Shown here: one piece after another, positions 1 through 10,835 of the stretch | Numbering within the stretch: the first letter of the stretch is position 1 | Layout: every line of letters begins with the position of its first letter | Assembly (NCBI GenBank): GCA_001510575.1 | Contig: LNGK01000004.1 | Span: 4,119,866 to 4,183,865, forward strand | Length of the DNA stretch: 64,000 bases | Direction of reading: 5' to 3' | From: Knoxdaviesia capensis | Taxonomy: Eukaryota; Ascomycota; Sordariomycetes; Microascales; Gondwanamycetaceae | Translations under genes and position numbers: made by a program | The notes under the pieces: model-generated | What the model saw: the letters and a program-made list of their open reading frames with translations, nothing else | Databases searched by the model: none | Told to the model about the DNA's origin: nothing

Positions 1-654
1 AGTGCCGAGATGCTTTCCCCCCTTTTTTCCGACTTGGAGATCACCGTATTACGCGCAGGTTTGACCCTAAGATTCTCAATCATTCAACAAATGTTTCTCC
101 ATCGACCAAGCATGAAGATCAAGCCAGGAGAGAATTCGCCAACAATGCCAGACCGATATCGCGAATTTAGGCCATTTCTTGGCAACATCTATGCTCCTCC
201 CGATCCGAGATTGATGTTGTTGTGGCTAATATCAATGTCGGTACATCTTACGAGATATCTCTTTGTCCTGGTTTATATGGATAATGAGGGGGGAGAGAGG
301 GTCCCGGCCAATCACCCGGGACACTGCAGATTTGTGCATGGCCAAACAGTAAAAGTTCCGGTCGATCGGATCGACATCGAACTTTTGAGTCACTGAGGAT
401 TCACCGAACACTTACAGAAAACAACAGGCGGTTCCATGAATAGGAGGAGATAGACATTCACAGCTCAATGCTCGCACTCACCAACGCCCACACTTCAAAT
501 ACGGTCTCCGGGGTCTTGAGGGCTGGAATGAGGTGCGGTGCGTAAGGCACAACCCGAACTCCAGGTCTTTGTATCTCTGCTTGGTTTCTGCCACTCCGGA
601 CAGTATTCCTGCACATGCACCACCGTCCAGGGGTCACGAATTTCTCCGAGCCGA
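1..654. other. Region without a recognisable gene
   Basis: The first 650 bases contain only short open frames with no recognisable domain, signal peptide or coherent splice pattern. The piece directly precedes the decayed esterase fragment and may hold its missing 5' part in unrecognisable form, but I see no match to an SGNH N-terminus. Confidence 0.5.
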
Positions 655-950
655 ATGGTCGACCTCGTCATCCCGCTGCCGTTCCGCCCGGCGCCGATCG
701 ACGCGCTCACCCTGGCCATCCCGCCGTGGGTCGAGGCCACCAACACCGCCGAGTCGCCGATCGTCGTCGTCGACTGCTCGGAGCAGGCCGGCAGTTCATC
801 GCCGCCAAGGTCGGCCCGCTGCTGGTGCAGTACATCAAGGACATCATCGCCGAAGCGCAACCCCGCGCCTGCTCTCGCCGCCCCGGTTGCCCCGGTTGTT
901 CCGGAGCCGACCGTGCCTACTCCCGTCCCGGCCCCGGGAATATGCGAGCG
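655..950 (+). pseudogene. Decayed SGNH/GDSL (CE3-like) esterase fragment
   Basis: A short stretch reads like the C-terminal part of a secreted fungal SGNH/GDSL hydrolase, with the family-like strings IPLPFRPAPIDAL and SPIVVVDCS followed by FIAAKVGPLLVQYI and a Pro/Val/Pro-rich tail. The pieces lie in different frames: the VVVDCS part and the proline tail share one frame (the frame of position 538), while FIAAKVG lies in another (the frame of 615), so two shifts would be needed. Between VVVDCS and FIAAKVG, members of this family carry the D-G-V-H-P catalytic Asp-His block; here it is absent and no GT-AG intron can supply it. The N-terminal GDSL block is also missing upstream. I infer a dead, internally deleted gene copy. 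Family assignment rests on remembered motifs, so the exact CAZy class is uncertain. Confidence 0.6.
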
Positions 951-2132
951 GAAGTTGACGGCCCGTGGTGATGGAAAGGATGATGGAAGACGTACATAAA
1001 GGACTTCACCGAGTGAAAATTAGCTTGTTGGAAGTATACATCAAGATTTCATCCTGGAATGTCCTACCGGGAGGATCATTGAACTCCGATGGGTTCAGAC
1101 GTGAGCTTCGTCGGTGGGCTGTCAGTCATCGGATATTTTGCTTTGGGTTTGTCCGACTGAGGTCGTTTGTCCTGTCGTGTTCCGGGCCACCCACCGGGAG
1201 TCTGTTCGTGACACTCTATCTCTCACTCCCGCCGGGGCGAGCCAGTCAGTCCACCACTATATGGGCCGGGTCAGGTCGTTTGTATCTCGTGTCTTAGAAG
1301 GGATTCTTGAGAGGATATAGAGTCTGGATCCTTCAGAGAAGTTTCGTTTGCAAACTCTCTCCTTACTCGATTGTGTATTCTCCGGGATCCCCGCATTTCC
1401 GAATCTGCTGGACGTGCACACTGGACATCAGCCAAAGTGCATCTCGGAAAATACCAGAACCAGAGTGACGATTTTATCCGCAAATGAGATGAAAGTTTAT
1501 ATTACCAACGCGTCAGCCACACATTAGCTGGATCGAGGGAAGATCTATCTGTATCTGCCGGCACAGGACCAGAAAGTGTGTGTATATGTGAACGGTCATG
1601 AGTGTGGACAGTCCGTGAGGATATATTGGATGTGAGTGGGTGCGAGATAAACGAACGAGGTTGTGGGTGGGGTTTGAAGTCCGAGTGTCTGGTGGTAGTA
1701 TGTAGATCACCAGACGATAGATGGTCTGGGATGGGAGTACCGGGGAAACCAAGGTGGGATGAGGGTAGAGTATCGAAATCTGACCTTCCAGGGAGAGCCC
1801 GAAAGCTGCATCTATCATCAAGATGCCTCAGTCTATCACCAGAATCACAGGGAAGTAGAGAGAGTCCATCTACTAGATCCAGTCCACCAAATGAAGCTGT
1901 GGCCAATCTGCCCTCCGCGATATTGATTTCTCGTCGATATGAAATCAACCTCAATCTATGCCCTCGCTTTTGCCGATGCCAATACACTCTTCTCCAGGCC
2001 AATGCCGGCATCTCTCTTCCTCCACACCCAACTTCGGTGATACTGTCTGTATAGGAGCATGCATGAGAAAACAGCGGTCTCTTTCATATCTGGAGCAAGA
2101 ACTTTTTGATCCCTTCATCTGCAGATCTCTGG

Positions 2133-2163
<31 letters not shown>

Positions 2164-2500
2164 TATATATTCGACACGGCCACTTCTGTCATGGGGACCG
2201 GAGAATTTTCCCGGATGGAGACAAAAGGCTTGAGTTCTCGGCAATAAGAGAAAACAAGCAAACGGCACAGACGACAGGCACATATATTGGGCGGTGTATG
2301 ACCCTCTTTCTGGCAGCGTTGGCAGCTCTTCCCTGGAAGAGGACTCTCGGTGTCTCCTTTCTTTGTACTCAGTCTCGGACCCAGTCTTGGTCTTGTTCGT
2401 CTCATTCACTCTCTCTCTCTCTCATCACTTGGCAGGCCAGCATCACATAGCAAGCAGAGTGAAGAAGAAGAAGAGGAACAGTACAGAGCACAAACACACC
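951..2500. other. Intergenic region upstream of the DUF1996 gene
   Basis: No gene is recognisable. The last 150 bases before the DUF1996 start are rich in CT and GA runs, as is common in fungal promoters and 5' leaders. A TA microsatellite is listed separately. Several short frames exist but lack domain signals or coding-type codon use. Confidence 0.5.
2133..2170. repeat. (TA)n microsatellite
   Basis: An almost uninterrupted alternating AT tract lies about 330 bp upstream of the DUF1996 start codon. It is a simple repeat with no sign of function beyond possible promoter flexibility. Confidence 0.9.
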
Positions 2501-3701
2501 ATGCAGATCACTCCCCTCCTCACAGCATCGCTGCTGAGTCTGGCCACGTCGGTGGCCGGCCAGGCGATGATGCGATTCGGCTGCTCGCAGCTGGTGGTCG
2601 AGCGGCTCGACCCGTTGGTCAACCCGGGCACGCTGGTGTCGCCGCACCTGCACCAGATCGTCGGCGGCAACTCGTTCAACGCGTCGATGCCGGCGGTCGA
2701 GTACGACCCGGCGGCGCTGTCGTCGTGCACATCCTGCACGTACAGCGAGGACTTCTCCAACTACTGGACGGCGGTGATGTTCTTCCGCGCGCGCAACGGC
2801 TCGTTCATCCGCGTCAAGCAGGACGCCAACATGGGCCTGGTGCAGAACGGCGGCATCACGGTGTACTACATCCCGCCGTACGACGGCCGCACGCGCGTGA
2901 CGGCGTTCAAGAAGGGCTTCCGCATGCTCGCGGGCGACCCGACCATGCGCGAGACGCAGAGCCAGTTCCCGGGCATCTGCCACCGCTGCTTCGGCCGCAA
3001 CCAGATGCCGTTTGGCGGCGCGCCGTGCACCGGCGCCGACACGCAGACGCTGCCCCAGGGATTCTGCCTCGGCGGCATCCGCACCACCGTGACCTTCCCC
3101 ACGTGCTGGGACGGCGTCAACGTCGACAGCCCCGACCACCACTCGCACGTGGCCTACCCGACGCCGGCGTTCGAGCGCAACGGCGAGTGCCCGTCGACCC
3201 ACCCCATCAAGCTGCCGCAGGTGATGTACGAGATCATGTGGGACACCACGCCGTTCAACGACGCGGCTCTGTGGCCCGAGGACGGCAGCCAGCCGTTTGT
3301 GTGGAGCTACGGCGACCCGTGAGTTACACCCGGCACTCCGGAGGTGGTTAAGACTGTAACTAACACATACCTCTCTCTCCCTCTCTCTCATAGGACCGGC
3401 TTCGGACAGCACGGAGACTACCTCTTTGGCTGGAAGGACGACTCGCTGCAGAAGGCTCTGGATGCGCGCTGCAACCTGGACCGCTGCACCACGCTCAAGT
3501 ACCAGAGCCCGGAGGAGGCCATGCAGTGCACGATTTCGCAGACGGCCCGCGAGCCGGTCGACGGATGTGAGTCTCCAGCCTTCCCACTCCTCAAACATCG
3601 TTCTTGTATATCTGACACACGCTGACTGACCGTGACTGTTGCTTTTTCTTCACCCAGGGCTCCAATCTCTCCCCGGTAACTGGGAGCTGACTTACTCGTA
3701 A
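2501..3701 (+). CDS. Secreted DUF1996-family protein
   Basis: Three exons (2501-3318, 3394-3566, 3658-3701) give about 344 residues. Both introns begin GTGAG and end in AG, and they join in phase. The start at 2501 gives a typical signal peptide (hydrophobic TPLLTASLLSLATSVAG, cleavage expected near QAMMRFGC). The mature part has the hallmarks of the fungal DUF1996 family: an early Cys, HLHQIVGGNSFN, a C-T-S-C pair with YSEDFSNYW, YYIPPYDGR, FPTCWDGVN followed by DSPDHHSHVAYP, and the late HGDYLFGWKD. The family is secreted and often linked to WSC or carbohydrate-binding modules; no such module is present here. Its biochemical activity is not established, so none is assigned. An upstream in-frame extension exists but would bury the signal peptide, so it is rejected. 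Confidence 0.93.
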
Positions 3702-4696
3702 GCGGAGGTAGTTGGAGAAGAGTCTGTATAGCACAGGCTCAGACATCAGCGAGGGTCTCAGCTCCGGTATAGCAGTTTCGGGCGAACATCTTTCTTCTTC
3801 GTCTGTCGTGTCATCATCACCATCTTTTTGTGTTTCCCTTTCTATTCCCCTCTCGTCTGTATCCAATTTGGCTGGTTTGATCTTCTCGTCCCCAACGAAC
3901 GAACATTCAGAAAATTCCAAGTACACATCCTCGGCATGACCGAGATGTCTTCAGCAACAAAAGATGCAGGCATTATTGCGTAGTTGTGAGCATGCAAGGC
4001 ATAGTGACAGAATTGTTGATTAAAAATATATGTACGCCTACATCCATGTGCCTTCGGGTCATGCACGTTTGACATCGGCTGGAGTTTAGAACGGCTTGGC
4101 CCAGTCCCAGCATCGAAGTCGAACATTCCATCGGCAGATCCAGATGATTTCTCTTCGCCTTCTTCTCTTCCAAACGCCCGAACTGCTTGCTGTGCCTGAA
4201 GAGAACACCCACCAAAGGCACATAGCAACGATAAGACGCCTGTTGGGGTCCAGGTTAGTCGTCGTTCACTCATCTTCGTGGTGAGAGTGTCAGTTTGGTG
4301 TGGGATTCAGCTGACAGGGACTCACTCTCTCACGACGGGTGAGCTCAAGACGTCACAGGATGTGCTGAGACCGACATATCTCTCTCTCTCTTGTACCCTC
4401 TGCCCACTAACCCCCCACATATCCCTCACCGTGAAGTTCACTCTCGCTTCCGCCGTGGCCCTGCTATAGCATATGTCCTGCATTTGTTTCCTTTGTCCTA
4501 CTACCACATCATCATCATCATCAGCTTTGGCTTTGACTGTGTCGTCAGACTCAAGACCACACACATCCACAGTATCTGCCATAACAATTTGTGTGAGCCT
4601 CAACCCTAATGTCATTTGCCCCTAAGCCTGACTATCCATGATTCCTACACTCGCCGCATTAAGTCCTTGGGAGGAATGATGGTATCGGACTACCGT
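3702..4696. other. Convergent 3' region between DUF1996 and SOD genes
   Basis: About 1 kb between two convergent genes, expected to hold both 3' UTRs and terminators. A telobox-like AACCCTAA lies at 4602-4609. A 143-codon minus-strand frame (3842-4273) has A/T-ending codons unlike the neighbouring genes and no domain, and is not accepted as a gene. Confidence 0.5.
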
Positions 4697-5499
4697 TTAG
4701 TCCTCGTCATCGCACACATCCTCGTCTTCCTCTTCCTTCTCCTCCTCCAGTGGCAACGTGGTCTCGACCCAGTTGGCGCAGGCAATGCGGGCGCCGGTGC
4801 TGTTGTGAATCACGAAGCTCTTGTCGCCGAAGAAGGCCACATCTTCGGGGTTGAGCGACGAGTAGATGTCGATAAAGCTAAGGACAAAACAAGCCAGCAT
4901 CCATGTCAGTCAACCTAACTTCCAATCTCCCCTGTGCGGTGTCGTCACCCAAGCAAACGCCACACATGCAGCCTAGGAACCGCAAATGCTTCAAACTCAC
5001 CTCTTCGACACCGCCGCCGTCTCAAACTTGCCGTATTTTCCGGAAAGATCGCCAACCTCGCAAGTCGCAGGCGCCGACGCAACGCATGCGGGCTCCTGGG
5101 TGCGCTCGTACGGGTCAAGATGGGCTGCGGTGCTGGCACACGTCCCCGTCTCGTCGATGGCCTTCGCGTGGAGGTGGTAGCCTAGAACATTCCATACAGT
5201 CTCAGAGTCAGCTCTACAGTCCAACGGCCTGGGAATCCAAAGACGCAACGCAACCTACCAAACGGCCCTTCGCCAACATCGAAGCCGGAGAAGTCCAGGT
5301 GGAACACCGTCCCCTTTCCGACGGGATCGGCCACGGCCAGTGCCAGGCCCTTCACGGCCCCGCTGAACTTGGCCACGTACGCCGCGCCGACCACGTTGTC
5401 GGTGATCACCTTCGCGTCTCCGAGCTTGCCGGTCACCGGGTCGTCCTGGGCGAACGCCGCAGCCGCAAAGGCCAGAACTGCAACGGCTGACGCGAGCAT
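4697..5499 (-). CDS. Secreted Cu-only superoxide dismutase
   Basis: Three exons on the minus strand (5499-5259, 5181-5001, 4877-4697) encode about 200 residues with a clear signal peptide (LASAVAVLAFAAAAFA) and no visible GPI signal; the C-terminus is a very acidic Glu/Asp tail ending CDDED. The SOD fold is shown by GYHLHAKA, AAHLDPY, CEVGDLSGKYG and FVIHNSTGARIACANW. The four copper ligands of the family are visible: both His of HLH, the His of AHLDP and the His of FVIH. The two further zinc-site histidines of classical Cu/Zn SODs are absent between AHLDP and DLSGKYG, matching the Cu-only class of fungal extracellular SODs (SOD5 type). It should convert external superoxide to H2O2. The neighbouring AA11-like LPMO on the same strand suggests a shared extracellular oxidative role. 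It is distinct from the housekeeping cytosolic enzyme, which lacks a signal peptide. Confidence 0.92.
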
Positions 5500-6983
5500 G
5501 CTGTCTGTGGCGAAAGATATCTGTTTCTGTGTTCTTTGGCGTGTCGATCAACGTCGGAGATTCGAGCATGCGAACCGGTAGACAAGTATCACTCAGGCTG
5601 GGGAAGTCAGGGAAGCCGTGGATCTTTCAACAGAGAAGAGTCAAAACAACAATCTGCATGTCAGGGACCTGTTTACATCTATATACAGTGTATATAGATA
5701 TATATAGCTGTCTGTCTCCAGCTGAGTACACCCATTGCCAAGGCCCGGGTATCTTGTCTCGCTTTCCGGCAGTAATATGCTCAACTATGGTGAGAAACGG
5801 CCTGACGGCGCGCTGTGTGCTATGCCATTCCTAAGACTTCATCTATGTGTAGGCGAGCACACGTCCTTCTTCTCTCTTTGTGTACGGTTACAGACAGAAA
5901 CACGCTGCGAGACGTCGGTGTTCGGTCCTACCACCACCACCAGTATTGTATTTCCATTCCGTGTTACCTCCGCCGCCGGCAGCTTGCATGTGCCATTTCC
6001 TCTTCTCAAACCACAAAGGTTCCAATTTGGTACGTGTATAGCACACATATGTGAACCAGTGTCAAGAGCTGCTGCTGTTGTGCCTGCATGGAGCAGCAAA
6101 CGACTTTATATTGCCAGACCTCCGTTACTCGGGTAATTGTAGCCAGGTAACAACAAGCTCGCAGACATGATGCACGTCCGGATTGGTCTGCTCGGATCTC
6201 ACGGGAAACTCATCCAAGTCAAGATGATAATCTATCTAGGATTCTTACTGAAGAAAAAAACTCACTAATGGGCCCTATCTAATGTAGAATGCCGTCTTTG
6301 ATCGGCGTCCATCTCCTCTTCCCCCTCTTCTGGAAATCCCCAATCTCATCCGCCTGTCTTCTCGGTTTCCGCTGCTTCGTCTGTGCCGATGCCAATCTGA
6401 AAAGATCAGCCACATTCCCGGTGCATATTACCCATGGTCTCGGCACGGAACGCATGGTCCATCGTAACGCAGGGGGAAATCTCTCTCTAGCCGCTCACCC
6501 GGCTATAGTAGAGACACAGCCCGTTGTTGCTGTCGCTCTTTTCGCATGTACCAGCATCGATATCCTTGTATGGGAAGAATATATGGGCAGCGAAATGAAT
6601 GAGAATCCGGGGCTCTCCAAAAGTCTCAGAGACCGTTCAGTCCGTTTGTGTCGGTCATACTTAATCGGGACCGACACGGCAAAAGGCACATGCACGCTTC
6701 CGTCGTCACACGAAAACGCTCAATTGGACGACAGCAAGGCGAGATTGTCTGCCACAACACTATGCTGTATGCAGGGCTTCGTTTTATCAGCCAGGAAACC
6801 GGGATGGGGGCAGGATGCAGCGAACAACGACGAAAGAAAAAGACTGGGGACCTTAACTAGAAGAGAAGTGAGGGACTGACGACAGTCAACACGACGAAAA
6901 GTGTTAGCAACTCAAGCCCAAGATTCACGAAAGAAAAGGTAAGAAGAACGAACAAGCCGGAACTGCCGAGGTCACTTCGAGGT
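5500..6983. other. Intergenic region between SOD and AA11-like genes
   Basis: About 1.5 kb containing the SOD promoter and the 3' end of the AA11-like gene. A 196-codon plus-strand frame (6289-6879) shows no domain or fungal signal peptide and is probably chance. No RNA gene or repeat is evident. Confidence 0.5.
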
Positions 6984-7958
6984 TTAGAAAATTGCGGCCA
7001 GGACCCGCGAAAGCACGGCTCCGAGCACAGCGGCGAATACCGCCGAGGAAAACACGACCGACGTGGCCACGGCCTCCGACTTCGGATAAGTCGGCCAGTC
7101 GTTTCCCGGCTTGAAGTTGCAAGCGTCGCCCTCTCTATGGTACGGAGGGAGGCAGTCCTGGTCATTAGTGGGCGGGCCACCGCCGGGAGGGGTGACGGGA
7201 TCCATGGGGTCAGGGACCGGGGGCGCGGGCTCACCGCCGCCGCCGCCGCCGCCGCCAGAAACTCCAGGACCATTTCCACAGCTAGCACCGCTCGGGGGGC
7301 CCAGAGCCGGACCGTGAACAACGTTCACATCCGGGCCAGGGTTGGGGAACACAACGTCAGTGCCCTCGGGCACTACGCATCCGTTGTTGATGTTGGCGCG
7401 GAACAGCGCCGGGCGGCGGAAAAACCCGACTCTCTCCGAGCCGGTGCCGCCCTGGATGGTGATGTGGGCGCAGTTGGAGTACACCTCGCGGTTGCCCACG
7501 CGGTTCCACCAGGTCCAGGCGAGGAGGACGTTCTCCGAGTTGGGTGCGTCGTAGGGGACGCGGAAGCTCAGCGTGACGGGGCCCGGGCCCGAGGGGCAGC
7601 CGCCGACAAAGCTGTGGATCACGGTGAACGAGCGGCCCGAGTCGTACGAGAGCGAGATCTGGCACGAGCCGCCCATGTGCCAGGCGCTGCCCTCGATGGT
7701 GACGCTGGCGATCTGGCCCGGCGACCAGTTGGCCACCGCGGCGCCCTTGGGCGTGCCCAGATAGTGCTCGAGACCCTTGCACGGGAAGTTGGAGCCGTCG
7801 GCCGCGAGCGGGTTGTTCATGTCGTAGTCGATGTCGCCGGCGGCGTGCGGGTTGTGCTTCGACCGGAACGCGGGCGGGTTGGTCATCTGCATGTGCGCAG
7901 CGGCACTGCCGACCAGGAGCAGGCCCTGCACCAGGACCTGCATCGAGAGTACCTTCAT
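6984..7958 (-). CDS. AA11-like lytic polysaccharide monooxygenase, probably GPI-anchored
   Basis: A single exon of 324 residues. The start at 7958 is chosen because it gives a signal peptide ending ...VGSAAA directly before His-Met; upstream in-frame ATGs would bury it. The mature N-terminal His plus a second His in SAWHMGGSCQ would form the copper histidine brace of LPMOs, and NREVYSNCAH supplies an axial-side Tyr. FPCKG, WSPGQ and LAWTWWNRVGNRE fit the AA11 family, known to cleave chitin oxidatively. A Gly/Pro-rich linker (around residues 230-280, with a run of eight Gly) leads to a short Cys-containing tail (CLPPYHREGDACNF) and a hydrophobic C-terminus starting near SEAVATSVVF, consistent with GPI attachment. 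Family number is inferred from motif pattern; chitin as substrate is family knowledge, not seen directly. Confidence 0.85.
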   Translation of the reverse strand: MKVLSMQVLVQGLLLVGSAAAHMQMTNPPAFRSKHNPHAAGDIDYDMNNPLAADGSNFPCKGLEHYLGTPKGAAVANWSPGQIASVTIEGSAWHMGGSCQISLSYDSGRSFTVIHSFVGGCPSGPGPVTLSFRVPYDAPNSENVLLAWTWWNRVGNREVYSNCAHITIQGGTGSERVGFFRRPALFRANINNGCVVPEGTDVVFPNPGPDVNVVHGPALGPPSGASCGNGPGVSGGGGGGGGEPAPPVPDPMDPVTPPGGGPPTNDQDCLPPYHREGDACNFKPGNDWPTYPKSEAVATSVVFSSAVFAAVLGAVLSRVLAAIF

Positions 7959-8693
7959 AGTAGAGAATCTGTTCTTTTGTGTCACTGTTCTTTGTGTTGC
8001 AGACAAGAAAGGGGTTAGGGGGGTCTTAGCCTTTTGATATTTGATCAGAGATTGAAACCCAAGAAATGTTTCCAGGTGATCGATCATCAGGGAAAGGCTT
8101 GCTTGTTGTGTTAGGAGAGAGAGTGTTCACGGTTTATCTCAGCATCAGGATGTTTTTTTTTAGAACAGGACGCAAGCACCCTACAAATAATAAAACTGTG
8201 TGCACTGAAAGGAGTAATCATATCAACACAATACTCATGTGTTATGACTGTTTGTTGTGTTATGAGTAGCATGACCATGCGTGATTCACGGTGGAATATA
8301 GTATTTTGAGAATACTTGAAGCTCACTTACTAAGAGACGTGGCATGACTATCATAGCCACTCCTAATAGTCACTAAATTCCCTTTTCAGGTGGTCCATTA
8401 ATCAGAGATGAAGCTCATGTAAGTGGTCTAGGGTATCTTAGGGTTCGCCCCTCCATAGGGTTAGGGTTCTCCCGCCACCACCCTGACTAATCACCACTTA
8501 TGCAAGAGGGATGCTGCCTTAATGCAGCTTGGTCGGTGTTTGCGTTTGTCTTTGAAATCGTGTATGAAGCTCCCCCTCCAAACCTTCCAAACCTTTATTT
8601 CTTTTTCCCATTCTCCTCTCCATTGTTCCTCATTCACCACATAGCTCCTTCACACCATTCACCATAGGAGCAAAGCACCCAAAACTATCAAAC
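7959..8693. other. Divergent promoter region between AA11-like and UBX genes
   Basis: Bidirectional promoter space of about 730 bp. It contains telomere-like TTAGGG copies (listed separately) and CT-rich leader sequence just before the UBX start. No coding frame of note. Confidence 0.6.
8438..8468. promoter_or_regulatory. Telobox / interstitial telomere-like repeats
   Basis: TTAGGGTT at 8438-8445 and AGGGTTAGGGTT at 8457-8468 lie about 225-255 bp upstream of the UBX start. TTAGGG is the usual filamentous-fungal telomere unit, and short internal copies act as teloboxes bound by Myb-type factors in several fungi. Function here is inference. Confidence 0.5.
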
Positions 8694-10292
8694 ATGGATG
8701 CTGAACAACGGGACAAGGTCCGCCAGCTAGTGGAATGGACGGGATTCAGTGCTGAACAGGTCAGTTAGAGCTCCATTTCATTGCTTGGTTTTCATGTTTT
8801 GTAGTCAGATTCAATCACATACAGCTCCAGGATGTGCTGAAGCTATGGCCTGGCTTTCAGCTCTACAGTGCCAGAGCTTGGGTCAACCCCGCTCTCCAGA
8901 GCGCCAGAGCTAACTCCCGGATTTCCTCCATCACCAGGCCGAAGAGGCCCTCGCCTCGAACGACTGGGACATCGACACAGCCGCGAACTTTCTCTACGAG
9001 GTCAACAACGACGGCGGCGACGATTCGGAGGAGGAAGAGGCCGACGATGAGCCGCAGCCGCAAGCGGCGGTGGCCGCCACCAGCAGCAGCAGCAACGCCA
9101 CCGCCGGCCCCTCGTCGGGCCCCCGCACTCTATCTGGAGCTCCCGCCCCCGCGGGCAGCAGCACCAGCTTCCCGAAGAAGGCGAAGAAGAAGACCGGGCT
9201 GGCGACGCTTTCGTCGATCGGAGGCAACGACGACGAGTCGGAGGACGAGGACGACGATCGCAAGAAGCGCAATCTGTTTGCCGGCGGCGAGAAGTCCGGG
9301 CTTGCTGTGCAGGACCCCAACAACCCTGGCCGGGAGCAGCCGCGGGGTGTGCTTGGTGATATCTTCAGACAGGCTCGCGGGTATGTTATCACACGGGATT
9401 TTCCACTCTTACTGCACCCTTGAGACTCCAATTTTTTTTTCTTTGCTTGCCCGCTTCTCGCTACCGTAGCCAAACCGTCCCGCTAATCCACACCCTTTTA
9501 CCATTTAGCAACGCCAGCCGCCGCCGCGAGGAAGCCGCCGCAGCCCCCGCCGGCCCGTCCTTCAGCGGCACGGCCTACACGGTGGGCGGCGACGGCGTCG
9601 AGAGCCGCACCATCCCCGACCCGCGCCAGCCCCGGACCCGTGCGGCGGATGTGCTCCCGCACGAGCTGCCGCAGCAGCGCACGATCCACATCTGGACCGA
9701 CGGCTTCAGCGTCGACGAGGGCCCGCTGTACCGCTTCGACGACCCGGCCAACCTGAACACGCTGCGCATGATCCGCGACGGCCACGCGCCCCTCAGTCTC
9801 CTCAACGTCCGCTACGACGAGCCCGTCGACGTGCATCTCGCTCAGCACCAGGAGGAATGGCGCCAGCTGCCACGTCGCCATGTGCCGTTCTCTGGCGGCG
9901 GCCGCCGTCTCGGTAGCCCCGTCCCGGGCGCCAGCGAGGCCGCGCCCTCGCTCGACGCTGTCGTCGGGGCTGCTCCGGCCACTGCTGCTATCGGCACTGC
10001 TGCCGCCGCCCCCGCGGCTGCTCCTGAAGTCGCGGCCTTTGACTCGGCCCAGCCGTCCATCAGCCTCCGCATCCAGCTGCCCGACGGCTCGCGGCTCCCC
10101 GCGCGCTTCAACACCACGCAGACTGTCGGCGACATCTACGACTTTGTCCAGCGCGCCAACGCCAATGTCGCGCAGCGCGCGTACGTCATCTCGACCACCT
10201 TCCCTAACAAGGACCACAGCGATCGCACGCTCGTGCTGGGAGAGATGGCCGAGTTCAAGAAGGGAGGAACGGCGATTGTCAAGTGGAAATAA
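8694..10292 (+). CDS. p47/Shp1-type UBX protein (Cdc48 cofactor)
   Basis: Three exons (8694-8759, 8938-9380, 9509-10292) give about 430 residues in the UBA-SEP-UBX order of the p47/Shp1 family. The N-terminal UBA domain (residues 1-42) is split by a 178-bp intron exactly inside the helix junction FSAEQ/AEEALASNDWDI; joining there restores normal UBA spacing. An acidic, Ser-rich linker and KKAKKKTGLATL follow, then the SEP domain (about 190-270) with HIWTDGFSVDEGPLYRFDDP and VDVHLAQHQEEW, an Ala/Pro linker, and a C-terminal UBX domain (about 350-430) with SLRIQLPDGSRL, FNTTQTVGDIYDF and the STTFPNK loop that contacts Cdc48. Members deliver ubiquitinated substrates to Cdc48/p97 and act in membrane fusion and phosphatase regulation. 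The domain order is intact and nothing is missing. Confidence 0.95.
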
Positions 10293-10835
10293 ACGGGGCG
10301 GGGTCTGTTTGATACACGGGATTGAGGTTTTGCTTTTTGTTTTTCTAAACTCTCATGAATCGTTCGAAGAAAAACTGGGAATAGCAAACGACTAGAGACA
10401 GGGGAATTTTCTCTATTTTAATGGCACGTCTTATATTCAGTACCGTTTCCTGTCTGTGTTCACTGTGAGGAAAGGGAAGCCGGCGATTCAAGTGCGTCAG
10501 CATAGGTAGACACTGAACATTGATGTTTCGAAATGCTGCAATACCGGGTCCCAAACTGTAAATTTTATTACAAAAGACTGAGATAACTGACGGTGAGCCC
10601 CCCCTGGCACCTGTTTTGGGCCGGAGATGCTGCATCAAGGAAATGTCCTGGCCGGTGGCGATCCGGATGAAGGATATCATTATAGAAAAGGAAAAAAAAC
10701 ACGCAAAAGAGGGATCATCATAAACGAAATAAATGCCAACAGAAATAGAAACCACAAAAAAGCCCAAGATATAGCTCCCATTCACTAGGGATGCCGATCA
10801 CAGCCAGAGACATTATGCTCCCTCTTCGGTTAGTC
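10293..10835. other. Convergent 3' region between UBX and Gtr1 genes
   Basis: About 540 bp shared by two converging genes; expected 3' UTRs only. No domain, RNA gene or repeat is visible. Confidence 0.6.

Noticed and set aside
3842..4273. A 143-codon minus-strand frame between the DUF1996 and SOD genes that begins with a hydrophobic stretch
   Set aside because: Codons are A/T-ending unlike the neighbours, no domain or Cys pattern follows, and it lies where two 3' UTRs are expected.
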